Assembly: GCF_019665765.1 (NCBI RefSeq)
Contig: NZ_CP081150.1
Span: 2,046,001-2,110,000 of the forward strand
Source: Deefgea tanakiae
GTDB taxonomy: Bacteria > Pseudomonadota > Gammaproteobacteria > Burkholderiales > Chitinibacteraceae
Reading direction: 5' to 3'
Length of the DNA stretch: 64,000 nt
Part shown: in pieces, positions 9,412 to 18,295 of the stretch
Numbering within the stretch: position 1 is the first letter of the stretch
How the letters are laid out: every line of letters starts with the position of its first letter
Translations under genes and position numbers: made by a program
The notes under the pieces: model-generated
The model's input: only the letters and a program-made list of their open reading frames with translations
What the model was told of the DNA's origin: nothing
Database searches by the model: none

Positions 9412-10521
9412 TTAACCCCCACCGCCAATGCGTTGATAGCGTCCGCCAGGCAAAGAAGCCAGCTTCCCTTCTAATTCCAAACACAACAGAATCTCGCACA
9501 GCGCGGAATTCGTCAAGCTAGTCCGCTCAATTAATGTCTCTAGATCAATCGGATCCCAACCCAATTGATCTAAAAACGACGAGTCAGACTCATGCACGGT
9601 CGTAGTTTCTTCTACTTGCGTTGAAGTCGAAAATAAATCATTACCAAAACACAACTCAGCCAAAATATCATCGGCCGATTCAACCAACTTGGCACCATTT
9701 TTAATCAGTGCATGGCAGCCTTTGGCAACGGGCGAATGAATAGAGCCTGGAATAGCAAAAACTTCGCGGCCAATATCGACCGCCTGTCGCGCAGTGATCA
9801 ATGAGCCACTACCCAGAGCCGCCTCGACCACCAGGCAGCCCAACCCCAGCGCAGCAATAATTCGGTTCCGTTGTGGAAAGTGCCCCGCAATCGGCGGCGA
9901 ACCCAGCGCAAACTCCGATAAAATCAATCCCTCTTTTGCTAGCTGATGCGCTAAATCTCGATTACTCGCAGGATAAATACGATCTATCCCAGTTCCGATC
10001 ACTGCGATGCTTGAGCCACTACCGAGTAAACCACCTCGGTGGGCAGCGGCATCGATGCCACTGGCTAAACCACTTACAATACACATACCACCATTGGACA
10101 AATGCAGAGCAAACGCCTCAGCATTACTGACGCCTTGCGGTGTTGAATTGCGACTTCCTACAATACTGAGTGCGGGCTTTTTCAGTAATTTCAAGTTGCC
10201 TTTGGCGTACAAAAGCGTTGGTGGGTCAGGTAAAGACAATAATTGAGAGGGATAAGACGGATCATCCAGCGTGATTAAAGCGTGATTTTCGCTCTCAAGC
10301 CAATCTGCTGTTACTTGGCGCTCAGGAAAATCATGCTTGTGTGCCGCATGCAAAATTCCATCGATCAATGCAGGAGAGACCAAGCCCTTCAGTTCTGCTC
10401 TTGATGCAGAAAAAATTGCTGCAGGCTCACCAAAGGTGCGTAATAAAAGCAATTGGCTACGAACCCCTAAGCCTGAAACTAGGGATAATCGTAGCCAACT
10501 CTCTAAATCAGCATCAAGCAA
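9412..10521 (-). CDS. dprA: DNA-processing protein DprA (Smf)
   Basis: Cytosolic protein that loads RecA on incoming single-stranded DNA during natural transformation. 369 residues: an N-terminal helix-hairpin-helix-like SAM region (GLGVRSQLLLL), the Rossmann-fold DNA_processg_A domain with IVGSRNSTPQG, VSGLASGIDAAAHRG, FPQRNRIIAALG and EAALGSGSLITARQA, and a C-terminal winged-helix DML1-like domain (about 305-365). The only start compatible with length is TTG at 10521, two bases after the LysM gene's stop. Its presence suggests, but does not prove, that the organism is transformable. Confidence 0.93.
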   Translation of the reverse strand: MLDADLESWLRLSLVSGLGVRSQLLLLRTFGEPAAIFSASRAELKGLVSPALIDGILHAAHKHDFPERQVTADWLESENHALITLDDPSYPSQLLSLPDPPTLLYAKGNLKLLKKPALSIVGSRNSTPQGVSNAEAFALHLSNGGMCIVSGLASGIDAAAHRGGLLGSGSSIAVIGTGIDRIYPASNRDLAHQLAKEGLILSEFALGSPPIAGHFPQRNRIIAALGLGCLVVEAALGSGSLITARQAVDIGREVFAIPGSIHSPVAKGCHALIKNGAKLVESADDILAELCFGNDLFSTSTQVEETTTVHESDSSFLDQLGWDPIDLETLIERTSLTNSALCEILLCLELEGKLASLPGGRYQRIGGGG

Positions 10522-10523
10522 AT

Positions 10524-11594
10524 TTATTCTGCCGCAACAGCAGCCTCTGCTTTAGCTTCGTCACCGACATTTACTGGCAAGGTGCTATCCATCACTAGCG
10601 CATACGAAACTTTTGGAAACACGCGGTATACGAATAAATTGCCACTCTTGATAGGTGGAGTGAATCGAGTCGGTTCAGAACTCAGCTCTTTTTTGATTTC
10701 TCGTGGCGCTTTATATGAAAACAAGACCGTCCCCATATCCACGCCATCAAGTGCACCTCTATTAAGCACAACAGTCATCAATGAGCCAACTTCAGTGACA
10801 CCACCATAAGTTGATATCACTTTTCCAGAGATGTCCTGTGAAGGTAAATGAGGCACATAATTAATGAATGGTTTTTCAGGAGCACGTATCAGGCGATCAC
10901 CAACTGTGATTTCTTCACGGCTATTTACGACCACTAAAGTTGCAACATCACCTTCTCGCTTAACCCGAATATCACCTAGGTAATTCACCTCAATCCCAAT
11001 TACTTCTTTTGGATCATCGGGATTAGTCAGTTGCTTACCTTTGCGGAATGCTTGCCAAGTCTCACCTTCCTCTGCACCAACAAAGTCTACTGAATAAATT
11101 TGCTCGCCAGGGCCAAACAATAAGCGATTATCAGGACCAGCGGCAATGCGTGGCGCGGCAGTAAAGTCTTCCACACTCATCACTAGCGGCTTGGATAGGA
11201 AAGGCTCAATCGATCTATGTGGGATACTAGTAATCGCATCGTTAGACAAAGGCGTCTCACGAATTCTTGGGCTTAGCTTGCCATTCCCACCACGGCCATC
11301 CAGTTTTTGATTTTTGAGTAGTTTTAATCGCGGTTGGCCACTTGAAGTATCAAGTACAATCACATCACCAGGGTAAATCCAATGAGGATTTTTAATCTCT
11401 TCTTTATTGAGCTGCCAAATCTCTGGCCAGCGCCAAGGCTGGCTTAAAAACTTACCTGAGATGCCCCATAAGGTATCGCCCTTCACGACAACGTAACGAT
11501 CAGGGGCGTTCTTAGCAAGTTTTAGTTCATCAGCCAGCAGCGGTGCAGACATAAAACCAGCGACGAGAAGCAAAGAGATAATGGATTTGCGCAT
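10524..11594 (-). CDS. LysM-domain secreted protein
   Basis: 356-residue exported protein. Starts at the ATG at 11594 (MRKSIISLLLVAGF), which gives a clean signal peptide ending near LLADE; the frame extends further upstream to 11645 without a plausible signal. One LysM domain follows at about 36-85 (YVVVKGDTLWGISGKFL ... IYPGDVI), binding peptidoglycan glycan strands; the remaining ~270 residues are of unassigned beta-rich character. First gene of the LysM-dprA-smg-topA unit and divergent from def, an arrangement common in Betaproteobacteria. An envelope role is likely; no enzyme motif is visible. Confidence 0.85.
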   Translation of the reverse strand: MRKSIISLLLVAGFMSAPLLADELKLAKNAPDRYVVVKGDTLWGISGKFLSQPWRWPEIWQLNKEEIKNPHWIYPGDVIVLDTSSGQPRLKLLKNQKLDGRGGNGKLSPRIRETPLSNDAITSIPHRSIEPFLSKPLVMSVEDFTAAPRIAAGPDNRLLFGPGEQIYSVDFVGAEEGETWQAFRKGKQLTNPDDPKEVIGIEVNYLGDIRVKREGDVATLVVVNSREEITVGDRLIRAPEKPFINYVPHLPSQDISGKVISTYGGVTEVGSLMTVVLNRGALDGVDMGTVLFSYKAPREIKKELSSEPTRFTPPIKSGNLFVYRVFPKVSYALVMDSTLPVNVGDEAKAEAAVAAE

Positions 11595-11765
11595 AATAAT
11601 TTGAGCCCAGTTCTTGCAGATTTTCAACCTGCAGGCAAAATTCAAAAGAAGTTCATCAAATAGAGGCTTGATTTAGCAACCAAATCAACCCATATCCAAT
11701 ATAATATAATCTATAGATTATCTATTATTAATTCTGCATATAAACTTTTGGTCTAGCAAGCAAAC

Positions 11766-12269
11766 ATGGCAATTTTAAACATTCTGCACTATCCCGACGA
11801 GCGCTTACACACAATTGCGCAGCCTGTGACTGTTTTTGACACAGTCCTTCAACGTCAAATCGATGACATGGCAGAAACCATGTACGCCGCGCCAGGTATT
11901 GGCTTGGCCGCATCGCAAGTGGACTTTCACCAACGTTTAGTCGTTATAGACATTTCAGAAGAGAAAAACGACCTACTCGTTTTGATCAATCCAGAAATTA
12001 TAAACGCCGATGGGTACACCACCTATGAAGAAGGTTGCTTGTCAGTCCCTGGCATTTATGAAGAGGTTGAGCGCGCCGAAACGTTGAGCTTGAAAGCGCT
12101 TGATCGTCATGGCAAACCGATCACGCTTCATGCCGACGGTTTACTCGCTATCTGCATTCAGCATGAGATGGATCACTTAGACGGCAAAATTTTTGTCGAA
12201 AAGCTCTCTAGACTCAAGCTCAACCGCATTGTGCAAAAAATCAAAAAAAACCAGAAGAAAACCATGTAA
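11766..12269 (+). CDS. def: Peptide deformylase
   Basis: Removes the N-terminal formyl group from nascent proteins; metalloenzyme acting at the ribosome exit. 167 residues, standard for class I. The three defining motifs are present: [16 protein letters not shown] with the cysteine metal ligand, and QHEMDHLDG with both histidine ligands and the catalytic glutamate. Followed by fmt, which adds the formyl group, the usual def-fmt pair, here with a hairpin in the gap. Divergent from the LysM gene over a 171-bp AT-rich promoter region. Confidence 0.96.
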   Translation: MAILNILHYPDERLHTIAQPVTVFDTVLQRQIDDMAETMYAAPGIGLAASQVDFHQRLVVIDISEEKNDLLVLINPEIINADGYTTYEEGCLSVPGIYEEVERAETLSLKALDRHGKPITLHADGLLAICIQHEMDHLDGKIFVEKLSRLKLNRIVQKIKKNQKKTM

Positions 12270-12277
12270 TCACTACT

Positions 12278-12319
12278 CAAAGCCGTTGTGATTTATTTCC
12301 AGTACGAACAACGGCTTTG
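12278..12319 (+). terminator. Hairpin between def and fmt
   Basis: 12-bp perfect stem (12278-12289 with 12308-12319) and 18-nt loop. The 3' arm ends in CTTTG with no further T-run, so it may act as a weak terminator, an attenuator or an mRNA end protector. Confidence 0.45.
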
Positions 12320-12396
12320 GAGTTATTGAGCTGATCAGCCCTCATAGACGGCACAAAACAGCTCACCCATTCCACTCTATTTAACAATACAGATCA

Positions 12397-13323
12397 ATGA
12401 AAATTATTTTTGCAGGTACGCCCGATTTTGCTGCTGAAGCCCTCAGTGCTTTGATCACTGCTGGCCATGAGATTGTGTTGGTATTGACCCAACCAGATCG
12501 TCCGAGCGGTCGTGGCATGAAGCTCACCCCTTCGGCGGTCAAAATGGTCGCACTTGAGCAAAACTTGCCGATCTACCAACCAGAAAAACTTCGGACGATT
12601 GAGCAACAAGCACCTCTAATGGGTATTGATGCAGACGCTATGGTTGTCGCAGCCTACGGGATTATACTCCCGCAAGTGATTTTAGACTTGCCGCGACTTG
12701 GCTGCCTCAACATTCATGCTTCGCTATTACCACGCTGGCGTGGTGCGGCACCAATTCAACGCGCCATATTGGCAGGTGATTCAGTCACCGGCATTACCAT
12801 CATGCAGATGGATGCAGGACTCGACACAGGCGACATGCTATCGATTCACACCACACCAATCACTGCGCAAGACAATGCACAAACATTGCACGACAAATTA
12901 GCAGCACAAGGCGCGCAAGCAATTGTGCAAGCACTAGCTAACTTGGATAAATTAGCAAGCGAAGTTCAACCCAAAGATGGCGTAACTTACGCAGAAAAGT
13001 TGAGTAAAGAAGAAGCGCAGATCGACTGGTCAGAGAGTGCAACACAGCTCGATTTAAAAATCCGGGCCTTCAACCCTTTCCCTAGCGCGCAATCTGCTTT
13101 AAATGGCAGCATGATTAAAATATGGGGCGCCACCCCAGTACAAGATAGTGGAACGGCAGGCACAATCATTGAGATTGATAAAGAAGCCATCACTGTCGCC
13201 TGCGGCAACGGCGCATTGCGCATTACTGAGCTACAAAAATCAGGTGGAAAACGTCTCAGCACCACCGCTTTTTTGGCGGGCACGCCACTTGAAGTCGGCA
13301 TGCAATTTGATATCAGCGCTTAA
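12397..13323 (+). CDS. fmt: Methionyl-tRNA formyltransferase
   Basis: Transfers a formyl group from 10-formyl-THF to Met-tRNA(fMet), preparing the initiator tRNA. 308 residues, family-typical. The N-terminus MKIIFAGTPDFAAEAL is diagnostic; NIHASLLPRWRGAAPIQRAI contains the SLLP folate-binding loop and catalytic Asn/His, and MDAGLDTGDML the Asp. The C-terminal OB-like tRNA-binding domain covers about 205-305. Followed after 35 bp by htpX, probably co-transcribed. Confidence 0.96.
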   Translation: MKIIFAGTPDFAAEALSALITAGHEIVLVLTQPDRPSGRGMKLTPSAVKMVALEQNLPIYQPEKLRTIEQQAPLMGIDADAMVVAAYGIILPQVILDLPRLGCLNIHASLLPRWRGAAPIQRAILAGDSVTGITIMQMDAGLDTGDMLSIHTTPITAQDNAQTLHDKLAAQGAQAIVQALANLDKLASEVQPKDGVTYAEKLSKEEAQIDWSESATQLDLKIRAFNPFPSAQSALNGSMIKIWGATPVQDSGTAGTIIEIDKEAITVACGNGALRITELQKSGGKRLSTTAFLAGTPLEVGMQFDISA

Positions 13324-13358
13324 ATCTTAGTTTGTATACAAAGTAAGGCGACCGCAAA

Positions 13359-14213
13359 ATGGATAATTGGTTTAAAACCACGCTACTCATGGCCGCGATC
13401 TTGGCTTTGTTCATGGTGATGGGTGGCATGCTCGGCGGACAAAGTGGCATGCTGATGGCGCTCGTTTTTGGCGGCGGCATGAATATTTTTGCCTACTGGA
13501 ACTCCGACAAAATGGTGCTCAAGATGTATAACGCGCATCAAGTTGATGCACGTTCCGCACCCGAACTTTACGGCATGGTCGAAGAACTGGCCCGCAACGC
13601 TGGCTTGCCGATGCCCAAAGTCTATGTAATCGATGAAGACCAACCCAACGCTTTTGCCACGGGGCGCAATCCAGAGAACGCCGCCGTAGCTGCAACAACC
13701 GGCATTATGCGTGTTCTGTCTTATCGCGAGCTACGTGGCGTCATGGCGCACGAATTGGCGCATGTTCAACACCGAGATATTCTGATTTCAACGATTTCTG
13801 CCACGATGGCGGGCGCGATTTCGGCACTCGCCAACTTAGCGATGTTTTTTGGCGGGCGTGACAGCAACGGAAATAGCATGAACCCGATTGCGCGAATTGC
13901 TTTGGCGCTACTTGCCCCACTCGCCGCCAGCGTCATTCAAATGGCCATTTCTCGCTCACGTGAATTTGAAGCTGACGCAGGTGGTGCGCGCATCTCTGGT
14001 GATCCAGCAGCACTAGCTGATGCACTACTCAAAATAGAGTCTTTTGCCCGCGGCATTCCACTTCATACCGCTGAATCGCATCCCGCCACAGCGCAAATGA
14101 TGATCATCAATCCTTTGCACGGTGGCGGCTTACAGGATTTATTTCGTACTCACCCACGTACCGAAGAACGCGTAGCACGCCTCAGAAGCATGGGCTTTCC
14201 ACGGCAAAATTAA
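13359..14213 (+). CDS. htpX: Membrane zinc metalloprotease HtpX
   Basis: Inner-membrane M48 protease that degrades damaged membrane proteins, cooperating with FtsH. 284 residues. Two N-terminal membrane segments (about 6-25 and 29-50), zinc motif HELAHVQH with the catalytic Glu, two further hydrophobic segments (around 150-200), and the third zinc ligand in [17 protein letters not shown] precedes the ATG. Lies in the fmt-htpX-rsmB string typical of this lineage. Confidence 0.95.
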   Translation: MDNWFKTTLLMAAILALFMVMGGMLGGQSGMLMALVFGGGMNIFAYWNSDKMVLKMYNAHQVDARSAPELYGMVEELARNAGLPMPKVYVIDEDQPNAFATGRNPENAAVAATTGIMRVLSYRELRGVMAHELAHVQHRDILISTISATMAGAISALANLAMFFGGRDSNGNSMNPIARIALALLAPLAASVIQMAISRSREFEADAGGARISGDPAALADALLKIESFARGIPLHTAESHPATAQMMIINPLHGGGLQDLFRTHPRTEERVARLRSMGFPRQN

Positions 14214-14269
14214 GCGCATGTATCTCGCCGAAGCCCAATTTAAATAAAGACTACAGATCAATACATCAA

Positions 14270-14290
14270 AGCCCGACTTTTGGTCGGGCT
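14270..14290 (+). terminator. Hairpin after htpX
   Basis: Stem AGCCCGAC/GTCGGGCT with loop TTTTG, followed by CATTATTT rather than a pure T-run. It lies 21 bp before the rsmB ATG, so it could terminate htpX transcripts or act in the rsmB leader. Confidence 0.5.
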
Positions 14291-14311
14291 CATTATTTGG
14301 ATGAAATAACT

Positions 14312-15598
14312 ATGTTTTTAACACAAAAATTAGCCGGCCAAACTGTGTCACAGGTTTTAGCTGGCAAAAACCTAACTGAAGCGCTCAATGCCGTTTGGAG
14401 AAGCAATCCGGCACTTGAATCAGGTCAACGTGGCGCAATTCAGGATATTAGCTATGGCACTTTGCGCCAACTTGGTCTAATGGAAGGGATTTTAAAACAA
14501 CTGTTGCGCAGCCCCTTGCACGAAGCCGAACTCAAATCCCTCTTGCTGATCAGTCTTTACCAATTGCAATTCTCACGCACAGCGCCACACACCATTGTCG
14601 ACCACGCAGTCAAAGTCGCGGCACAAACCGGTAGCGGCTTTGGTAAAGGTCTTGTCAATGGCGTACTACGTAGCTTTTTACGTGGCAAAGACGAATTAGT
14701 GCGTCGCGCCCAAGTCAGTGAAGTGGGGCAATATTCGCACCCTGCTTGGTGGATAAAAACGATGAAATCGGCGTATCCAGAGCAATGGATGAGCATACTT
14801 GAAGCCAACAATCAGCACCCACCGATGACCTTGCGCATCAATCCTCAGCACACCACCGTTGATGCCTACCTTGCCTTATTGAATGAAGCTGATATCGCAG
14901 CCAAAGCACTTGATGACACGGCTATTTGTATCAATCGCCCTACAAGTGTTGATTTTTTACCACACTTTTTCGACGGATGGGTTTCAGTACAAGATTGGGG
15001 TGCACAAGCCGCAGCAAAGTTACTAGACCTGAAAGATGGAGTATCGGTGCTCGATGCTTGCGCAGCACCTGGCGGCAAAACTGGGCATATTTTAGAGTTA
15101 GCTAATGTACGGTTAACTGCGCTCGACAACGATGCAAGCCGCCTAAAACGCGTAGAAGATAACCTAAAACGCCTAAATAAATCAGCAACCTTGCTACTTG
15201 GTGATGCGGCAGAACCAAGCACGTGGTGGGATGGTCAACAATACGACCGAATCCTAGCTGACGTGCCTTGCTCAGCAACCGGCGTTACTCGGCGCCATCC
15301 TGACATCAAGTGGTTACGCCGGAATGAAGACATCGCCAAATTTGCCAAGCAACAAGCCAAAATGCTCGACGCTTTATGGCCGCTCGTAGCGCCAAATGGC
15401 AAACTGCTGTACGCTACATGCTCTGTTTTCCCTATAGAAAATGCGGCTTCAGCGGAAGCCTTTGCACAGCGGCATCCTGATGCAAAGCGTGTAGATTTAC
15501 CATGCCAAGCATTGCCTCATGGCCAATCGATAGATGGCCAGCTTTTACCCACTGCGGAACATGATGGTTTTTATTACGCACTTTTTTCAAAAACGTAA
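14312..15598 (+). CDS. rsmB: 16S rRNA m5C967 methyltransferase RsmB (Sun)
   Basis: SAM-dependent methylation of C967 in 16S rRNA. 428 residues from the ATG at 14312; a TTG five codons upstream is in frame but less likely. An N-terminal NusB-like RNA-binding domain (about 1-140) is followed by the methyltransferase domain with DACAAPGGKTGH (SAM motif), ADVPCSATGVTRRHP (motif IV cysteine) and YATCSVFPIEN (motif VI catalytic cysteine). Its 3' end overlaps the start of the DUF4390 gene. Confidence 0.95.
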   Translation: MFLTQKLAGQTVSQVLAGKNLTEALNAVWRSNPALESGQRGAIQDISYGTLRQLGLMEGILKQLLRSPLHEAELKSLLLISLYQLQFSRTAPHTIVDHAVKVAAQTGSGFGKGLVNGVLRSFLRGKDELVRRAQVSEVGQYSHPAWWIKTMKSAYPEQWMSILEANNQHPPMTLRINPQHTTVDAYLALLNEADIAAKALDDTAICINRPTSVDFLPHFFDGWVSVQDWGAQAAAKLLDLKDGVSVLDACAAPGGKTGHILELANVRLTALDNDASRLKRVEDNLKRLNKSATLLLGDAAEPSTWWDGQQYDRILADVPCSATGVTRRHPDIKWLRRNEDIAKFAKQQAKMLDALWPLVAPNGKLLYATCSVFPIENAASAEAFAQRHPDAKRVDLPCQALPHGQSIDGQLLPTAEHDGFYYALFSKT

Positions 15599-16172
15599 TT
15601 GGCAACATCTCGTTGCTACTTTGCTGCTGCTATGCACATTTTATGTGCATGCCGGCAGCATCAAAACCCTCAAGTCCGACGTTGAATTTAGCAGCAACAG
15701 AATTGAACTTTCTGCTCGTTATACCGTAGTGCTGTCACCAGAAATTGAAACCGCCCTCAAAAATGGCTTGTCTCTACCATTTACCTATGATTTTAAGCTC
15801 ACACGACCTTTAATCTATTCTTGGTACCGTAGTATGGCGGATGGCTTCACCCCCAATGCCAGCATCACCTACCGTTTAAGCTATCAACCGCTCACTCGCC
15901 AGTATCGATTAAATACCAATGGCTTAAGCCGAAATTTTAATACCGCAGAAGAAGCCCTTCTTGCGTTGGCCATTCTAAAAAATTGGTCCGTATTGGATGG
16001 AAGCAATATTTCTCCGGAAGATTTTGCTGGAAAAATTCGTTTTCGCCTTGATCACACCCAATTACCAAAGTCATACCAACTGACCGCCTTAGGCGATGCG
16101 GATTGGCAACTTGATTCAGGCTGGCAAGAGTTACAACGCAGCACGCCAAGCGCAGCAGAGGCGATACAATGA
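15561..16172 (+). CDS. DUF4390 family exported protein upstream of ntrY
   Basis: About 203 residues. Starts at tandem ATGs at 15561/15564 inside the end of rsmB (GCGGAAC before them), giving an N-terminal hydrophobic segment (LVATLLLLCTFYVHA) that looks like a signal peptide; the remainder is a beta-rich periplasmic domain matching DUF4390 in context. The stop overlaps the ntrY start (ATGA), so it is translationally coupled to the sensor kinase. Function is unknown; constant linkage to NtrY suggests an accessory role in that signalling system, which is inference. Confidence 0.8.
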   Translation: MMVFITHFFQKRNWQHLVATLLLLCTFYVHAGSIKTLKSDVEFSSNRIELSARYTVVLSPEIETALKNGLSLPFTYDFKLTRPLIYSWYRSMADGFTPNASITYRLSYQPLTRQYRLNTNGLSRNFNTAEEALLALAILKNWSVLDGSNISPEDFAGKIRFRLDHTQLPKSYQLTALGDADWQLDSGWQELQRSTPSAAEAIQ

Positions 16173-18295
16173 AAAAGCTGCTCGTTTTCCTTGGCATCCT
16201 AGGAACGCTCCTACTCTTTTTACTCGCTTCTGCATCAGGTAATGCTTCGACACTCTCCGAGTATTACAAACTCATCCTCACACTCAATGGCATTTTACTA
16301 TTAGCCCTTGCGATACTAGTAGGCTCTCGTCTTGCTCAACTATTGAAACGCGTCAAAAGCAAAGTTTTTGGGTCTCGTCTAACGATCCGTATGGTTTTGA
16401 TGTTTTCCTTGGTGGCGGTTTTGCCAGGCGCCTTGGTCTACACGCTATCAGTGCAGTTTTTAAATCGTTCAGTCGAAACTTGGTTTGACGTTCGAGTTGA
16501 TAATGCATTGGATCGTGGGCTAAATTTAGGCCGTAATGCCATCGACTACCAACTCAATGATCTCCAGCGCAAAGCGAATGTCATCGCTTGGGACATTCAC
16601 GACAACAGCATGAGTGTGCTGCTAGAGCGACTTTCAAAACTACGCGACCAAACCGGCGTACAAGAAATCACACTCTTTGACAAAAATAGCCAAGTCCATG
16701 CCCATATTGGCAATGAGTATGCAGGTTTAATGCCAAACCTGCCGGATCGTAAAATCATTAGCGAAGCCGAGCGGAGTAACTACAAAGCCATCGAAAGCGA
16801 TGCTGAGCATGGATTAATCATGCGGGTTATTGTTCAATTGCCAGGCAGCGAGCTCTCTAATCGAGTCAAATTACTCCAACTGATACAACCTGTACCGCGG
16901 CAACTAGCACAAGATGCCGAGTTAGTTGAACAAGTGAGAAGTGAATACAAGCAGCTGTCGCAATCAAGAGCAGGTTTAAAACTCATATTTAGCTTAACGC
17001 TGACTATGGCTCTGACAATGGCTCTTTTGGGCGCATTGGCGCTAGCCATTTACCTCTCGGACAAACTCGCTGCGCCACTATCCGTACTAGCGGCAGGAAC
17101 GCGTGCCGTGGCACAAGGCGACTTTACTCAACAGCACCCCGTTATCAGCCGCGATGAGCTAGGGATTTTGACGCACTCATTTAATCGGATGACGCGCCAG
17201 CTTTCAGATGCGCGCGATACCTTGGAGCAGAACCAAGCCGAACAAGCAGAAGCCAAGGCTTATGTAGAAGCGATTTTAGGCTCGCTCTCTGCAGGGGTTT
17301 TGTCGCTCGATGAAGATTGGCACTTACAGTCGGCCAACCACAGTGCATTACGCATTTTAGGCTTAGACCCTAACCGAATCGGTACTTTACCGCTCTCGCA
17401 ATGGAATGAAGCTTATCCGAGTCTAACGGCATTTTTTGCGCACACCATCCATGGTTTTTTATCCGATGATGAGATTTGGCAACGGCAAATTGAGCTGGAT
17501 GCAGAAAAACGCGTTCTCTTGGTGCGTGGTACTCGGCTGACGCAAAAAATTGATGGCAGCGAAGATTTACATGGCTACGTCATGGTTTTTGATGACATCA
17601 CTGAGTTACTATCCGCCCAACGGGATGCTGCATGGGGTGAAGTGGCGCGACGTCTAGCGCATGAAATTAAAAATCCACTCACACCGATTCAGCTCTCAGC
17701 AGAGCGGATGGAAATGAAATTAGTCGATAAACTCGATGAGTCAGGCGCCGAATTTCTAAAACGAAACACCCAAACGATTGTGAAGCAAGTCGCTGCACTT
17801 AAACAAATGGTCGACGCTTTCCGCGATTATGCGAGGAAACCATCAGGCAAAAAACGGCCGCTCGACTTTATGCAATTGTTAAAAGAGATTCTCGTCCTAT
17901 ACGAAGCAGCGCCGATCGTATGCGACTTTAAAGAACACGGATCATTGATGGTGAATGGTGATCCAACTCATTTGCGGCAGGTTATTCATAACTTGTTGCA
18001 AAATGCCCAAGATGCAATTGCCGATGCTCCAGAGCAAAGGATTTGCCTTTTGGTAGAAAAAGACGAAAAATGGGCGCGTCTTTATATTGAAGATAGCGGC
18101 AAAGGCTTTCCCGCTGATCTACTGCCCCGCGTTTTTGAGCCTTATGTTACATCTAAGACCAAAGGCACGGGACTGGGTTTAGCGATCGTGAAAAAAATCA
18201 TCGAAGAACATCACGGACGCGTTCAGGTGGGTAATGCCACCGGTGCTTACGTTAGGATCGAGCTGCCGCTCTGGGAGGAAACAACTAGTGGCTAA
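16169..18295 (+). CDS. ntrY: Sensor histidine kinase NtrY
   Basis: Membrane-bound kinase of the NtrYX two-component system (nitrogen/redox-linked in studied relatives). 708 residues: hydrophobic segments at about 3-20 and 35-55, a third around 75-97, a periplasmic region, another membrane segment near 270-295, HAMP (about 300-350), a PAS domain (about 365-485), the phosphoacceptor H-box RRLAHEIKNPLTP, and HATPase_c motifs NLLQNAQDAI, EDSGKGFP and GTGLGLAIVKKI. Start ATG overlaps the preceding stop and its own end overlaps ntrX by 8 nt. Confidence 0.93.
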   Translation: MKKLLVFLGILGTLLLFLLASASGNASTLSEYYKLILTLNGILLLALAILVGSRLAQLLKRVKSKVFGSRLTIRMVLMFSLVAVLPGALVYTLSVQFLNRSVETWFDVRVDNALDRGLNLGRNAIDYQLNDLQRKANVIAWDIHDNSMSVLLERLSKLRDQTGVQEITLFDKNSQVHAHIGNEYAGLMPNLPDRKIISEAERSNYKAIESDAEHGLIMRVIVQLPGSELSNRVKLLQLIQPVPRQLAQDAELVEQVRSEYKQLSQSRAGLKLIFSLTLTMALTMALLGALALAIYLSDKLAAPLSVLAAGTRAVAQGDFTQQHPVISRDELGILTHSFNRMTRQLSDARDTLEQNQAEQAEAKAYVEAILGSLSAGVLSLDEDWHLQSANHSALRILGLDPNRIGTLPLSQWNEAYPSLTAFFAHTIHGFLSDDEIWQRQIELDAEKRVLLVRGTRLTQKIDGSEDLHGYVMVFDDITELLSAQRDAAWGEVARRLAHEIKNPLTPIQLSAERMEMKLVDKLDESGAEFLKRNTQTIVKQVAALKQMVDAFRDYARKPSGKKRPLDFMQLLKEILVLYEAAPIVCDFKEHGSLMVNGDPTHLRQVIHNLLQNAQDAIADAPEQRICLLVEKDEKWARLYIEDSGKGFPADLLPRVFEPYVTSKTKGTGLGLAIVKKIIEEHHGRVQVGNATGAYVRIELPLWEETTSG